64,000 nt of DNA from Equibacterium sp963662035 (GCA_963662035.1 CAVLDO010000005.1:1-64000); one strand, 5' to 3'; counted from the first letter of the stretch, positions 7,498-16,789 are shown. A program made the numbers and translations. Notes: generated by a model from the sequence alone, not told the origin.

Positions 7498-9615
7498 ATG
7501 AAGAGATTTTTTACGATTATGCTCGCATCGGTCATGTCGCTCTGTGCGGCGGCCGATGAGGGGATGTGGCTGCTCCCCCTGTTGGAGAAGATGAACATCA
7601 AAACAATGCAGCAGATGGGCTGCCGTCTCTCCGCAGACGAAATCTACAGCGTAAACAACACATCGCTCAAGGATGCGGTGGTGATTTTCGGCAACGGCTG
7701 CACCGGAGAGGTGGTGTCGGGCCGTGGACTGCTGCTCACCAACCACCACTGCGGATATTCCTCTATCCAGAAGCTCAGCAGTGTGGATCACGACTATCTG
7801 GCAAACGGCTACTGGGCTATGTCGCAGGGGGAGGAACTCCCCGTTGAGGGGCTTTCGGTAACCTTTCTGGAGAGCTTCACCGATGTGACCGACCAGGTGA
7901 ACAAGGCCACAAAAGGGTGTGAAAACGATGCGGAGGCCTTCCGCAAGGCTTTCCGCGAGATTTCTGACAAGCTCTCGGCCCCCCTGCACGAGGCCGATAC
8001 CTTTGTGAACGCCAGCGTGGTGTCGTTCTACGGCGGCAACGCCTACTATCTGATAGGCTACAAGCAATTTAAGGATATCCGCTTTGTGGGGGCACCGCCG
8101 TCATCCATAGGCAAGTTCGGCGCCGACACCGACAACTGGATGTGGCCCCGCCATACCTGCGACTTCTCGGTGTTCAGAATCTATGCTGACAAGAACAACA
8201 ACCCCGCCGCATATTCTGCCGACAATGTCCCCTACACCCCCAAGAAGGCGCTGAATATCTCGCTCAAAGGGGTTAGCGAGGGCGATTTCTCCATGATTAT
8301 GGGCTACCCCGGCAGCACCCAGCGTTTTATGACCAGCAGCGAGGTGCGCAACCAGCGCGACCTGTCCAACGCCATCCGCATCTACTGCCGCGGAGAGCGT
8401 CAGAAGATACTGCTGGAGGATATGCTGGCCGACCCCAAGGTCAAAATCCAGTATGCCAGCAAATACAGCGGCAGTACCAACGGCTGGAAAAAGTGGATAG
8501 GAATGAACGAGGCCTTTGAGAAGCTGGGCGTGGAACAGCGCCGAATTCAGGAAGAGGCCGACTTCACCGCCTGGGTGTCGCAGAAGAAGAGCCGTCAGAA
8601 GAAGTACGGCACCGCGCTGGCCGACATCGACTCTGCCGTGGCCGCCAGCCGGGATCTCAACCGCAAGCTGATTTACCTTACCGAGACGGTGTTCCGGGTG
8701 GAACTTTTCTCTATTGCCGATGAATATGACCAGCTCAAGGAGGCTTCTGAGGCGGTGCGCGATGCAGCCATAGCCGAGTTCTACAAAGACTACAGCGCCC
8801 CCACCGACCGCAAGGTGGCCAAAAGGATGCTTGCGGTGTGCCGCGAGAATGTCCCTGCCGAGGCGTTGCCCGCCCTCTACAAGACCATTGACGAGAAGTT
8901 TGGCGGCGACATCGACGCCTATGTGGACAACCTCTTCGACAACTCGGTATTCACGAGCGAAGAGTCGCTCAAGGCGGCTATGGCGGCCGATGGCGCATCG
9001 GAGAAGATTGCCGCAGACCCCGCTTCCGGCATTCTGGAGGGGATTCTGGGGCAGTATCATGCAATGAGCGGCCAGATTGCGGGCATCCGCAGCCTTAGCG
9101 AGCGCGGCCACAAGGCCTACATCGCCGGCCAGCTGGAGATGAACGGCAGCAAGGCCATCTACCCCGATGCCAACTTCACTATGCGGCTCACCTACGGCAA
9201 TGTCAAGTCGTATTGCCCCAAGGACGGCGTCAAATATGAGTATTACACCACCCTCAAGGGAGTGATGGAGAAAGAGGACCCCGACAACTGGGAGTTTGTG
9301 GTGCCCGCCAAGCTCAAGGAACTCTATGCGGCGCGCGACTTCGGCCGCTATGCCAATGAGAAGGGAGAGATGCCAGCCTGCTTCATAATGACGGGCGACA
9401 TCACCGGCGGCAACAGCGGCAGCCCCGTGCTGGACGGCGACGGCAACCTCACCGGCCTCGCCTTTGACGGCAACTGGGAGTCGATGTCGGGCGACATCAT
9501 TTTCGAGCCTGATCTGCAGCGCTGCATCTGCGTGGATATCCGCTATGTACTGTTCATAATGGATAAGTTCGGAGGAGCCGGCAGACTTATTGAAGAAATG
9601 AATATTATTTTTTAG
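7498..9615 (+). CDS. S46 family dipeptidyl-peptidase, DPP7-like
   Basis: 705-aa periplasmic serine exopeptidase that removes dipeptides from oligopeptide N-termini; the family is typical of Bacteroidetes. A signal peptide (about residues 1-18) precedes the mature start. The catalytic His lies in TNHHCGY (about 81-87) and the nucleophile Ser in GGNSGSPV (near 640). Known S46 members are told apart by the residue in the next strand: Arg in DPP11 (acidic P1) and Gly in DPP7 (hydrophobic P1). Here the segment is FDGNWES, so a DPP7-like preference is expected. It starts 3 nt after the transporter stop, and its own stop codon lies inside the fusA2 promoter. Confidence 0.92.
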   Translation: MKRFFTIMLASVMSLCAAADEGMWLLPLLEKMNIKTMQQMGCRLSADEIYSVNNTSLKDAVVIFGNGCTGEVVSGRGLLLTNHHCGYSSIQKLSSVDHDYLANGYWAMSQGEELPVEGLSVTFLESFTDVTDQVNKATKGCENDAEAFRKAFREISDKLSAPLHEADTFVNASVVSFYGGNAYYLIGYKQFKDIRFVGAPPSSIGKFGADTDNWMWPRHTCDFSVFRIYADKNNNPAAYSADNVPYTPKKALNISLKGVSEGDFSMIMGYPGSTQRFMTSSEVRNQRDLSNAIRIYCRGERQKILLEDMLADPKVKIQYASKYSGSTNGWKKWIGMNEAFEKLGVEQRRIQEEADFTAWVSQKKSRQKKYGTALADIDSAVAASRDLNRKLIYLTETVFRVELFSIADEYDQLKEASEAVRDAAIAEFYKDYSAPTDRKVAKRMLAVCRENVPAEALPALYKTIDEKFGGDIDAYVDNLFDNSVFTSEESLKAAMAADGASEKIAADPASGILEGILGQYHAMSGQIAGIRSLSERGHKAYIAGQLEMNGSKAIYPDANFTMRLTYGNVKSYCPKDGVKYEYYTTLKGVMEKEDPDNWEFVVPAKLKELYAARDFGRYANEKGEMPACFIMTGDITGGNSGSPVLDGDGNLTGLAFDGNWESMSGDIIFEPDLQRCICVDIRYVLFIMDKFGGAGRLIEEMNIIF

Positions 9616-9620
9616 ATTTG
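9590..9620 (+). promoter_or_regulatory. Promoter of the EF-G paralogue, overlapping the upstream stop codon
   Basis: TTG (9590-9592), 20 nt, then TAGATTTG (9613-9620), a full match to the Bacteroidetes consensus. The TAG of the box is the peptidase stop codon. The leader of about 45-50 nt contains small alternative inverted repeats (CCCC/GGGG at 9630-9642; TTGAC/GTCAA at 9634-9647). Confidence 0.6.
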
Positions 9621-9673
9621 CAGAGATGTCCCCTTGACGGGGGTCAAACACACACGAAAAACTTAATTGCAAT

Positions 9674-11791
9674 ATGAAAAATTACTCTACAGACAAAATC
9701 CGCAATGTCGTGCTCCTTGGAGGCACCCGCTGCGGTAAGACCACCCTTGCCGAGACCATTATGTTCGAAGGCAAAGTAATAGACCGCAGGGGGACAATCG
9801 AAGCAAAGAACACAGTGTCGGACAATACGGAGGTAGAGCAGATATTCCAGCGCTCAATCTATTCCACCCCTTTCTATACGGAATTCCTGGACCACAAGTT
9901 CAATTTTTTGGACACGGCGGGCGCAGACGACTTCATCGAGGGGGCTATTCTGGGCCTGAACGTGTGTGACACCGCAATAATGCTGGTGAACTCCACCTCC
10001 GGAGTTGAGGTGGGCACCGAGATCCACTCCCGCTATGTGGCGCATTACAACAAGCCGATGCTCATCGCGGTGAACCAGCTCGACAGCGAGAAGGCCAACT
10101 GGGACGCCACTCTCGACAGCTTGCATCAGGCATACGGCAAGAAAGCCGTGCCCGTGCAGTTCCCCGTGAACCCCGGCGCTGATTTCAACTGCATCGTGGA
10201 TGTACTCAAGATGACCATGTATAAGTTCACCGGCGACGAGGGCAAGCGAGAGGAGTGCCCGATTCCCGCAGAGCTGATGGACAAGGCGCAGACGATGCAC
10301 GCCGCTATGGTGGAAATGGCTGCGGAGAGCGACGAGGCCCTGATGGAGAAATTCTTTGAAGTGGGCGACCTCTCCGAAGAGGAGGTGCACGCTGGTCTCA
10401 ACGCAGGTGTGGAGCACGGCGAGTTTTATCCCGTCTTCTGCATCAGCGGCAAGAAGGATATGGGCGTGAAGCGTCTGCTGGAGTTCCTCACCGAGGTTGC
10501 CTCCGCTCCCAAGGAGGATCCCGCAGGCAAGACATCCCTCTTTGTGTATAAGACTGCCCTGGAGCAGCATCTGGGCGATGTCACCTATTTCAAGGTGGTT
10601 TCCGGCAAGATTTCCGAGGGTCAGGATGTTGTGAATATGGAGACCGGCGGCAAGGAGCGCATCACCTCTCTCTACGCCGTGGCAGGTAAAATCAAGAACA
10701 AGGTCACCGAGCTGGTGGCGGGCGATATGGGTTGTACCGTCAAGCTCAAGGCGGTGAAGACCAACCAGACCCTCAACGCCGCAGGCAACGATGCCGTGTT
10801 CCCTCCCATAGAGTTCCCCGCCGCCAAATACCGCACCGCCATCAAGGCTGTGGACGAGAAGGACGAGGAGAAGCTGGGCGAGGCTCTCAACCGCGCCGCC
10901 GCCGCCGACCCCACAATGCGCGTGGAGTATTCCAAGGAGTTGCGCCAGACCATCGTGAAGGGTATGGGCGAGCAGCACATCAACATACTCAAATGGCATC
11001 TCAACAATGACTACAAGATAGAAGTGGAGTTCTTCGCTCCCAAGATTCCCTATCGCGAGACCATCACCAAGGTGGCCAACGCCCAGTACCGCCACAAGAA
11101 ACAGTCGGGCGGCGCCGGCCAGTTTGGAGAGGTGCATCTGGTAGTGGAGCCTATAGTGGAGGGTGTGGAGCCCACCGGCAAGTTCAAGATAGACGGCAAG
11201 GAGACCCAGCTCAACATCAAGGGACGCGAGGAGATCGCTCTGGAATGGGGCGGCAAGTTCGAGTTCCTCAACTGCATCGTGGGCGGCGCCATCGACGCCA
11301 GCTTTATGCCCGCCATCAAGAAGGGTATTCTCCAGAAGCTGGAGGAGGGCCCTCTGACAGGTTCGTATGCCCGTGACATCCGCGTGTATGTGTACGACGG
11401 CAAGATGCACCCTGTGGATTCCAAGGAAATCGCCTTTATCATCGCCGGCCGCAACGCCTTCAAGGAGGCCTTCAAGCTGGCGGGTCCCAAGCTTCTCGAG
11501 CCCATCTATATGGTGGAGGTGATGGTTCCCGGCGACTGTATGGGAGATGTGATGAGCGATATCCAGAACCGCAGAGGCATCATCGAGGGTATGGGGGCCG
11601 ACAAGGGCTTCCAGGTGCTCCGAGCACGCGTGCCTCTTGCAGAGCTCTACCGCTATTCTACAACCTTAAGTTCCATCTCCAGCGGCCACGGCACATTCTC
11701 GATGTCGTTCATAGAATACCAGCAGGTACCTATGGATGTCCAGGAGAAGCTGCTCAAGGCATACGAGGAGGAGTCTAAAGAGGAGGAATAA
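9674..11791 (+). CDS. Elongation factor G paralogue (EF-G2 type) lacking the catalytic His
   Basis: 705-aa, full-length EF-G architecture: G domain, domains II-V, ending in the EF-G C-terminal fold (SGHGTFSMSF near 675). The GTPase motifs deviate from canonical EF-G. The P-loop is GGTRCGKT (16-23) instead of AHIDAGKT; G3 is DTAGADDF (80-87), so the catalytic His of DTPGHVDF is Ala84; G4 is NQLD (134-137) instead of NKMD. A Bacteroides thetaiotaomicron EF-G2 that supports translation without GTP hydrolysis and is needed in the gut has been reported; this protein fits that type. Canonical fusA is not in the window. It has its own promoter and is followed by lolD after 10 nt. Confidence 0.9.
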   Translation: MKNYSTDKIRNVVLLGGTRCGKTTLAETIMFEGKVIDRRGTIEAKNTVSDNTEVEQIFQRSIYSTPFYTEFLDHKFNFLDTAGADDFIEGAILGLNVCDTAIMLVNSTSGVEVGTEIHSRYVAHYNKPMLIAVNQLDSEKANWDATLDSLHQAYGKKAVPVQFPVNPGADFNCIVDVLKMTMYKFTGDEGKREECPIPAELMDKAQTMHAAMVEMAAESDEALMEKFFEVGDLSEEEVHAGLNAGVEHGEFYPVFCISGKKDMGVKRLLEFLTEVASAPKEDPAGKTSLFVYKTALEQHLGDVTYFKVVSGKISEGQDVVNMETGGKERITSLYAVAGKIKNKVTELVAGDMGCTVKLKAVKTNQTLNAAGNDAVFPPIEFPAAKYRTAIKAVDEKDEEKLGEALNRAAAADPTMRVEYSKELRQTIVKGMGEQHINILKWHLNNDYKIEVEFFAPKIPYRETITKVANAQYRHKKQSGGAGQFGEVHLVVEPIVEGVEPTGKFKIDGKETQLNIKGREEIALEWGGKFEFLNCIVGGAIDASFMPAIKKGILQKLEEGPLTGSYARDIRVYVYDGKMHPVDSKEIAFIIAGRNAFKEAFKLAGPKLLEPIYMVEVMVPGDCMGDVMSDIQNRRGIIEGMGADKGFQVLRARVPLAELYRYSTTLSSISSGHGTFSMSFIEYQQVPMDVQEKLLKAYEEESKEEE

Positions 11792-11801
11792 TCCAAACTG
11801 C

Positions 11802-12461
11802 ATGACAGCTTTGATACAAGCCGTAAATATTGAAAAATCGTTCGGTACCCTTAAGGTTCTTAAGGGTATCGATTTTTCTGCGTCAGACCGTGAGGTGGTG
11901 AGCATAGTGGGGGCCAGCGGGGCGGGCAAGTCCACCCTGCTTTCGATACTGGGCTCCCTCTCGCGTCCCGATGCAGGCAAGGTGCTACTGGACGGCACCG
12001 ACATATTCTCTCTGGAGGAGAAGGAGCTGTCGCGTTTCCGCAACCGCAAGATAGGCTTCGTGTTCCAGTTTCATCATCTGCTGCCCGAATTCACCGCAAT
12101 GGAGAATGTGCTGCTGCCCGCAATGATAGGGGGCAACCTCACTTCAAAGGTAAAGGAGCGCGCTGCGGAGCTTTTCGGCGACCTTGGCATCAGCGGCCGC
12201 ACCACACACAAGCCGGGCGAACTCTCCGGAGGCGAGCAGCAGCGGGTGGCGGTGGCCAGGGCCCTGATCAACAGCCCGTCGATACTCTTTGCCGACGAAC
12301 CCAGCGGCAATCTGGACAGCAAAACGCGCAACGAGCTGCACAGGATGTTCTTTACCCTGCGCGACAAATACGGCATCACCATAGTGATAGTGACCCACGA
12401 CAAGGATCTGGCCGCGATGAGCGACCGCACTCTGGAGATGCGTGACGGGCTGTTCATATAG
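11802..12461 (+). CDS. lolD: Lipoprotein-releasing ABC transporter ATPase
   Basis: 219-aa ABC ATPase of the LolD/MacB type, powering release of lipoproteins from the inner membrane with LolC/E partners. Walker A is GASGAGKST (about 37-45), the signature is LSGGEQQRVAVARAL, Walker B is ILFADEP, and FQFHHLLPEFTAMENV is characteristic of LolD. I chose the ATG at 11802, since 22 extra upstream residues would overlap the EF-G gene and are Arg-rich nonsense. LolC/E permeases are not adjacent. Confidence 0.88.
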   Translation: MTALIQAVNIEKSFGTLKVLKGIDFSASDREVVSIVGASGAGKSTLLSILGSLSRPDAGKVLLDGTDIFSLEEKELSRFRNRKIGFVFQFHHLLPEFTAMENVLLPAMIGGNLTSKVKERAAELFGDLGISGRTTHKPGELSGGEQQRVAVARALINSPSILFADEPSGNLDSKTRNELHRMFFTLRDKYGITIVIVTHDKDLAAMSDRTLEMRDGLFI

Positions 12462-12475
12462 AAACGGCCCCCAAA

Positions 12476-13171
12476 ATGCCCGATTTCCGCTTCAAAAGGT
12501 TCTCGTTGACCGACGGCCGCACCGCAATGAAAATCGGCGCTGATTCGGTGCTTCTGGGCTCCTGGATGGATGTCGGCGGCGCCTCCCGTCTGCTGGATGT
12601 CGGCTGCGGCTGCGGAATCCTCTCCCTGATGGCGGCCCAAAGGCTCGGCGATGCCGGCCGGAGCGGTTTTGCGATAGATGCCATAGACATCGATGCGGGG
12701 GCCGTGGCCGATTCGGCGCAGAATTTTGCCGGCAGCCCGTGGGCCGCGAACCTCTCCGTGCGGCAGATTTCCCTGCAGGATTATGCACCGGACACCCGCT
12801 ACGACCATATCTTTTCCAATCCACCCTATTACGACGACAGCCCGCCGAGCGGCTGCACAGCGCGCGATGCGGCCCGCTGTACCGCCACTATGCCGCGATG
12901 CGACCTGTTGAAGGCGGCGCGCCGGTTACTGACCCCCGGCGGCAGCCTCTCCGTGATACTCCCCGCCTCTCAAGGGCGGAAATTCATACTCGAGGCCGTG
13001 TGCGACGGCTGGTTTCTGCGCAGGGAGTGCTTTGTGAAGACTGCAGAAACACTGCCCCCCAGACGCCTTATGCTGGAATTCTCCACTGAGGCTGCCCGGG
13101 GGGCCGATGTGCAGACCATTACTGTCGGGTCCGACGACTGCCGTTTACTTACAGAGGCATTTTACCTTTAG
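12476..13171 (+). CDS. trmN6: tRNA1(Val) A37 N6-methyltransferase
   Basis: 231-aa class I SAM methyltransferase resembling TrmN6/YfiC, which methylates N6 of A37 in tRNA1(Val). The N-terminal FKRFSLTDGRTAMKIGADSV, the SAM-binding LLDVGCGCGILSLM (about 39-52), the acidic IDIDAGAV and the catalytic NPPYYDDS (about 118-125) fit the family. It follows lolD by 14 nt and shares its stop region with the convergent gene (4-nt overlap), leaving no room for a terminator. Confidence 0.85.
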   Translation: MPDFRFKRFSLTDGRTAMKIGADSVLLGSWMDVGGASRLLDVGCGCGILSLMAAQRLGDAGRSGFAIDAIDIDAGAVADSAQNFAGSPWAANLSVRQISLQDYAPDTRYDHIFSNPPYYDDSPPSGCTARDAARCTATMPRCDLLKAARRLLTPGGSLSVILPASQGRKFILEAVCDGWFLRRECFVKTAETLPPRRLMLEFSTEAARGADVQTITVGSDDCRLLTEAFYL

Positions 13172-13647
13172 TCTCGCGGGGGGACGGGGCACTCGGCGCG
13201 GGGATTGTTGTCTTTGAATTTCTTGAACAGATGGGTGCGGAAAGCGTCCTCCGCCGCAAAAAATGCGGCTACGGTCTTTGCGGGGAGCACTTTCTTGAAC
13301 TTCTCCGTGTATTCGAAGGCGAGATCGCTCTCCTTCTTCTGGGCCGTGAGCAGGTCGTTTACCGCCTTGCACGCCTCCGCCTCGCTGAGGTCATCGTGGC
13401 GCCGCAGGGTGCCGAGGGCTTTCATCACATCGTCGTGCAGGGCGTCCGATGCTGCGTTGTATTCGTTATACAGGGGCCAAAAAACCTGCGCCTGCTCTAC
13501 GGTGAGGTTCATCTCCTGCGAGATGAAGGCTATTTTGTCTGCGTGGAAACGTTCGTGCATCTTCTGCTCCCTATCTTTAGGTTCGTGCTGCGCAAAGCAG
13601 CAGATACAAACGAGTGCCATAATGCACGCTGCAAATAATCTTTTCAT
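13168..13647 (-). CDS. Spy/CpxP-like periplasmic protein
   Basis: 159-aa secreted, mostly helical protein with an N-terminal signal peptide ending near CFAQ (residue 19). It carries LTVEQAQVFWPLYNEY (about 49-64), the LTxxQ-type motif of Spy/CpxP-like envelope-stress proteins, and many charged residues. It is the last gene after a sigma factor and a membrane-anchored small protein, the usual Bacteroidetes setting for such proteins. A chaperone or signal-buffer role is inference. Confidence 0.7.
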   Translation of the reverse strand: MKRLFAACIMALVCICCFAQHEPKDREQKMHERFHADKIAFISQEMNLTVEQAQVFWPLYNEYNAASDALHDDVMKALGTLRRHDDLSEAEACKAVNDLLTAQKKESDLAFEYTEKFKKVLPAKTVAAFFAAEDAFRTHLFKKFKDNNPRAECPVPPRD

Positions 13648-13662
13648 TATGTAACAGATATT

Positions 13663-14100
13663 TTATTTAGCGTCTGCCAGCTGGGAGTAGATATATGCCC
13701 CAGAGGCGCCGCAGTAGGTCATATAGTCGATAATGGCTTGGGATGATATCTCGCCCTCGTCTGAGCGGGTGCCCAATTCGGCCACCTCTGCCGCGCTCAT
13801 GCCCAAATAGTCCATAATGCGGACATCCTCGTCCTGCGCCAACTGCTCCGTGGAGGTGGTGCCGGGCCTGAACATCAAAGCTCCCACGACAAAAAATACG
13901 GTAATGCAAGCGGCCGCCAATACCGGCGACCATTTGAAGGTGACCTTACGGCCGTTTGCTCTACCGCCGGCGGCAACACGCTCTGCCACCCTAACAGACA
14001 GAGTGTCAAAGTATCCCTCGGGAACCTTCATAGGGTCGTTCCCGAGTTTAAGCTTTTCCAATGTGTTGTCGCCCTTTATCATACCATTTAAAAAACTCAA
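13663..14100 (-). CDS. Putative membrane anti-sigma-like protein
   Basis: 145-aa protein with one membrane segment (about residues 53-72, VLAAACITVFFVVGALMF). The cytoplasmic part contains KVPEGYFDTLSVRV, a motif common to small proteins encoded next to ECF sigma factors in Bacteroidetes. The periplasmic part is acidic. It lies 29 nt after the sigma gene and 15 nt before the Spy-like gene. An anti-sigma function is inferred from position and topology. A start at Met7 is equally possible. Confidence 0.65.
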   Translation of the reverse strand: MSFLNGMIKGDNTLEKLKLGNDPMKVPEGYFDTLSVRVAERVAAGGRANGRKVTFKWSPVLAAACITVFFVVGALMFRPGTTSTEQLAQDEDVRIMDYLGMSAAEVAELGTRSDEGEISSQAIIDYMTYCGASGAYIYSQLADAK

Positions 14101-14129
14101 CCCTTTAGATGGAATTGTTTTAAAAAAGT

Positions 14130-14684
14130 TTAATAGTCGATGTCGATTCTTTTTTTAACATAGTCCAGAACTTTTTTGTAGGCGTGATGATAGGAGGCTT
14201 TCAGGGCTCCCTGGCTGGTTTTGAGCACTTTTGATATTTGTTCGTAGGGGGTTTCGTCCCAGTAGCGCATGCAGAATACAATGCGCTGCTTGGCCGGCAG
14301 GGAGGCGATGGCCTCCTGAAGCAGACGCTGCAGCTTGTCGCCGTCGAAATTGCGGTCGGTCTTCACGATGCCCGCCACCCGCTCCGGCTCGTCGGAGAGG
14401 GAGAGGGTGTTGGTGATGCGCTTTTTGCCCAGAAAGGTGAGCACCTCGTTGGTGGCGATGCGGTAGAGCCAGGTGTAGAGGCCGCTTTCGGCGCGGAAGC
14501 GGTCCAGATTGCTCCAGGCCTTTACAAAGGTGTTCTGCAGCAGGTCATCGGCATCTTCGTGGCTCACTACGATACGGCGAATATGCCAGTAGAGGCGTTC
14601 ACCATAGGTCTTTACTATCTGGTTGAACGCCTCTTCACGGCTGCCGGCCTTGTAGAGCCGGAGTATTTCGCTGTCGTTGTCCAC
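14130..14684 (-). CDS. ECF RNA polymerase sigma factor
   Basis: 184-aa sigma-70 family protein. Region 2 spans roughly residues 22-90 with DADDLLQNTFVKAW, and region 4 spans about 120-175 with LPAKQRIVFCMRYWDETPYEQIS. No region 1 or 3 is present. The start is GTG, 9 nt after the transketolase stop, so it is probably cotranscribed with tkt. The following small membrane protein is the likely regulator. Target promoters cannot be told from the window. Confidence 0.9.
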   Translation of the reverse strand: MDNDSEILRLYKAGSREEAFNQIVKTYGERLYWHIRRIVVSHEDADDLLQNTFVKAWSNLDRFRAESGLYTWLYRIATNEVLTFLGKKRITNTLSLSDEPERVAGIVKTDRNFDGDKLQRLLQEAIASLPAKQRIVFCMRYWDETPYEQISKVLKTSQGALKASYHHAYKKVLDYVKKRIDIDY

Positions 14685-14693
14685 TCTTATGCC

Positions 14694-16706
14694 TTAGAGC
14701 ATAGCCTTGACTTGCTTGTAAACGTTTTCTGCGGTGAAGCCAAGCTTTTCGTCAAGCACCTTGTAGGGTGCGGAAAAGCCGAATGACTCTAAACCAAAAA
14801 TCTTGCCATTCGCCCCCACGAGGCCCAGCAGATTTACCGGGAGACCGGCGGTGAGGCCGAACACCTTGGCTTTGGCGGGGATTACGCTCTGCTGATATGC
14901 CTTGCTCTGGCTGCGGAAGAGACCCTCTGAGGGGGCGCTCACGATGCGCACCTTAACGCCGTCTTTGCGCAGCAGTTCGGCGCCCGCCACAAGGGTGGAA
15001 ACCTCGCTGCCGGAGGCTACCATAATCACATCGTATTTCTCGTCGCTGCCGGAGACGATGTATGCGCCTTTGGCCGCCTGGCTGTAGTCGTTGCCCGCAG
15101 GCAGATCGGCGATATTCTGGCGGGAGAGAATCAGGCAGCTGGGGCTGTCGGTGTTCTCCATGGCCAGCTTCCAGGCCTGAGTGGTCTCCAGAGCATCGGC
15201 GGGACGCAGCACCAGGGTGGAATTCTTGCCGTGGTGGTTTTTGAGCTTCTCCATAAGGCGGATCTGGGCCTCCTGCTCCACGGGCTCGTGGGTGGGGCCA
15301 TCCTCGCCCACACGGAAGGCGTCGTGGGTCCAGATGAACTTCACGGGGGTCTCCATCAGCGCCGCCATACGCACGGCGGGCTTCATATAGTCGGAGAACA
15401 CGAAGAAGGTGCCGCAGGCGGGAATCACGCCGCCGTGCAGCGCCATTCCGATGCAGCAGCAGGCCATTGTGAGCTCTGCCACGCCTGCCTGCAGGAATGC
15501 GCCGCTGAAGTCGCCCGCCGTAAAGGCGTGGGTCTTCTTGAGGAAGCCGTCGGTCTTGTCGGAGTTGGAGAGGTCGGCGGAAGCCACCACCATATTCTCC
15601 ACCTGCTCTGCAAGTGCGCCGAGCACTGTGCTGCTTGCGGCTCTGGTGGCGGAGCCGGACTTCTGCACGATTGCGCCCCAGTTGATTTCGGGAGCGGTGC
15701 CGCTGAACCATTTCTCCATCTTGGCCGCCTTCTCGGGGTTGGCTGCGGCCCAGGCTGCCTTGGCGGCCTTACGCTCTGCAACGATGCCGATAAGCTCTTT
15801 GCGGCGGCGGTTGTAGAGGCGTTTTACATTGGGGAATATCTTGAAAGGGTTCTCGGGGTCGCCGCCCAGATTCTTGACGGTGTTGACATAAGCGTCGCCG
15901 CCCAGAGGCGCGCCGTGGGTGGCGCAGCAGTTCTCGTAGCTGCTGCCGTCGGCCTTGAGGGCTCCCTTGCCCATCACGGTGTGGCCTATTATGAGAGTGG
16001 GGGCGTCGGTCACCGCCTGCGCCTTTTTGAGGGCGATGCGGATGGCGCGCACGTCGTTGCCGTTGATTTCAAACACTTTCCAGCCCCAGGCCCGGTACTT
16101 TGCAGCCACATCCTCGCTGGTCACGGCACTGGTGGTGGTGGAGAGCTGGATGTCGTTGCTGTCGTAGAACATTATCAGGTTGTCCAGCTTAAGATGGCCC
16201 GCAAGACGTCCTGCACCCTGCGAAATCTCCTCCTGGATGCCGCCATCGGAGATGTAGGCGTAGATTGTCTGGTTCATAACCTCGCTTCCCAGCCGTGCTC
16301 CCAGGAATTTGGCGGCGATGGCGGCTCCCACCGCAAAGGTGTGGCCCTGGCCCAGCGGACCGGAGGTGTTCTCTATGCCGCGCTCCACGCACACTTCGGG
16401 GTGGCCCGGGGTGGGGCTGCCCCATTGGCGGAACGACTCCAACTCTTTCATCTTGAATTTGCCGGTGAGGGCCAGGGTGGAGTAGAGCATCGGCGACATA
16501 TGCCCGGGATCCAGGAAAAAGCGGTCGCGGCTCTCCCAGCGGGGGTTCTCGGGATCGTATATGAGAAATTCGGAGAAAAGTACATTGATGAAGTCGGCGC
16601 CGCCCATTGCGCCGCCGGGATGGCCGGAGTTGGCCTTCTCTACCATAGAGGCTGCAAGAATACGGATGTTGTCCGCAGCCAGATTCATTGTAGCAATCTT
16701 GTTCAT
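14694..16706 (-). CDS. tkt: Transketolase
   Basis: 670-aa full-length thiamine-diphosphate enzyme of the non-oxidative pentose phosphate pathway that moves two-carbon ketol units. N-terminal ANSGHPGGAMGGAD, GPLGQGHTFAVGAA, the ThDP/Mg region YISDGGIQEEISQGAG (the usual GDG is SDGG, as in many family members) and the C-terminal THDAFRVGEDGPTHEPVEQ are intact. It heads a run with the ECF sigma factor, the anti-sigma-like gene and the Spy-like gene. Confidence 0.96.
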   Translation of the reverse strand: MNKIATMNLAADNIRILAASMVEKANSGHPGGAMGGADFINVLFSEFLIYDPENPRWESRDRFFLDPGHMSPMLYSTLALTGKFKMKELESFRQWGSPTPGHPEVCVERGIENTSGPLGQGHTFAVGAAIAAKFLGARLGSEVMNQTIYAYISDGGIQEEISQGAGRLAGHLKLDNLIMFYDSNDIQLSTTTSAVTSEDVAAKYRAWGWKVFEINGNDVRAIRIALKKAQAVTDAPTLIIGHTVMGKGALKADGSSYENCCATHGAPLGGDAYVNTVKNLGGDPENPFKIFPNVKRLYNRRRKELIGIVAERKAAKAAWAAANPEKAAKMEKWFSGTAPEINWGAIVQKSGSATRAASSTVLGALAEQVENMVVASADLSNSDKTDGFLKKTHAFTAGDFSGAFLQAGVAELTMACCCIGMALHGGVIPACGTFFVFSDYMKPAVRMAALMETPVKFIWTHDAFRVGEDGPTHEPVEQEAQIRLMEKLKNHHGKNSTLVLRPADALETTQAWKLAMENTDSPSCLILSRQNIADLPAGNDYSQAAKGAYIVSGSDEKYDVIMVASGSEVSTLVAGAELLRKDGVKVRIVSAPSEGLFRSQSKAYQQSVIPAKAKVFGLTAGLPVNLLGLVGANGKIFGLESFGFSAPYKVLDEKLGFTAENVYKQVKAML

Positions 16707-16768
16707 AGTTGTATATGATTAGTGTTCGTGTATGCTTGCGGGGCGCCTGCCGGCAGACCCGTATTCTG

Positions 16769-16776
16769 CAAAAATA
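16769..16776 (-). promoter_or_regulatory. -7 element of the tkt promoter
   Basis: On the minus strand TATTTTTG matches TAnnTTTG, about 62 nt before the tkt ATG. No clear -33 element is seen at 19-21 nt. It lies back to back with the lepA promoter. Confidence 0.4.
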
Positions 16777-16789
16777 ACGAAATTTGGTG

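Noticed and set aside
9674..11791. Canonical elongation factor G (fusA)
   Set aside because: The G1, G3 and G4 motifs all differ from housekeeping EF-G and the catalytic His is missing; the gene is also not next to rpsL, rpsG or tuf.
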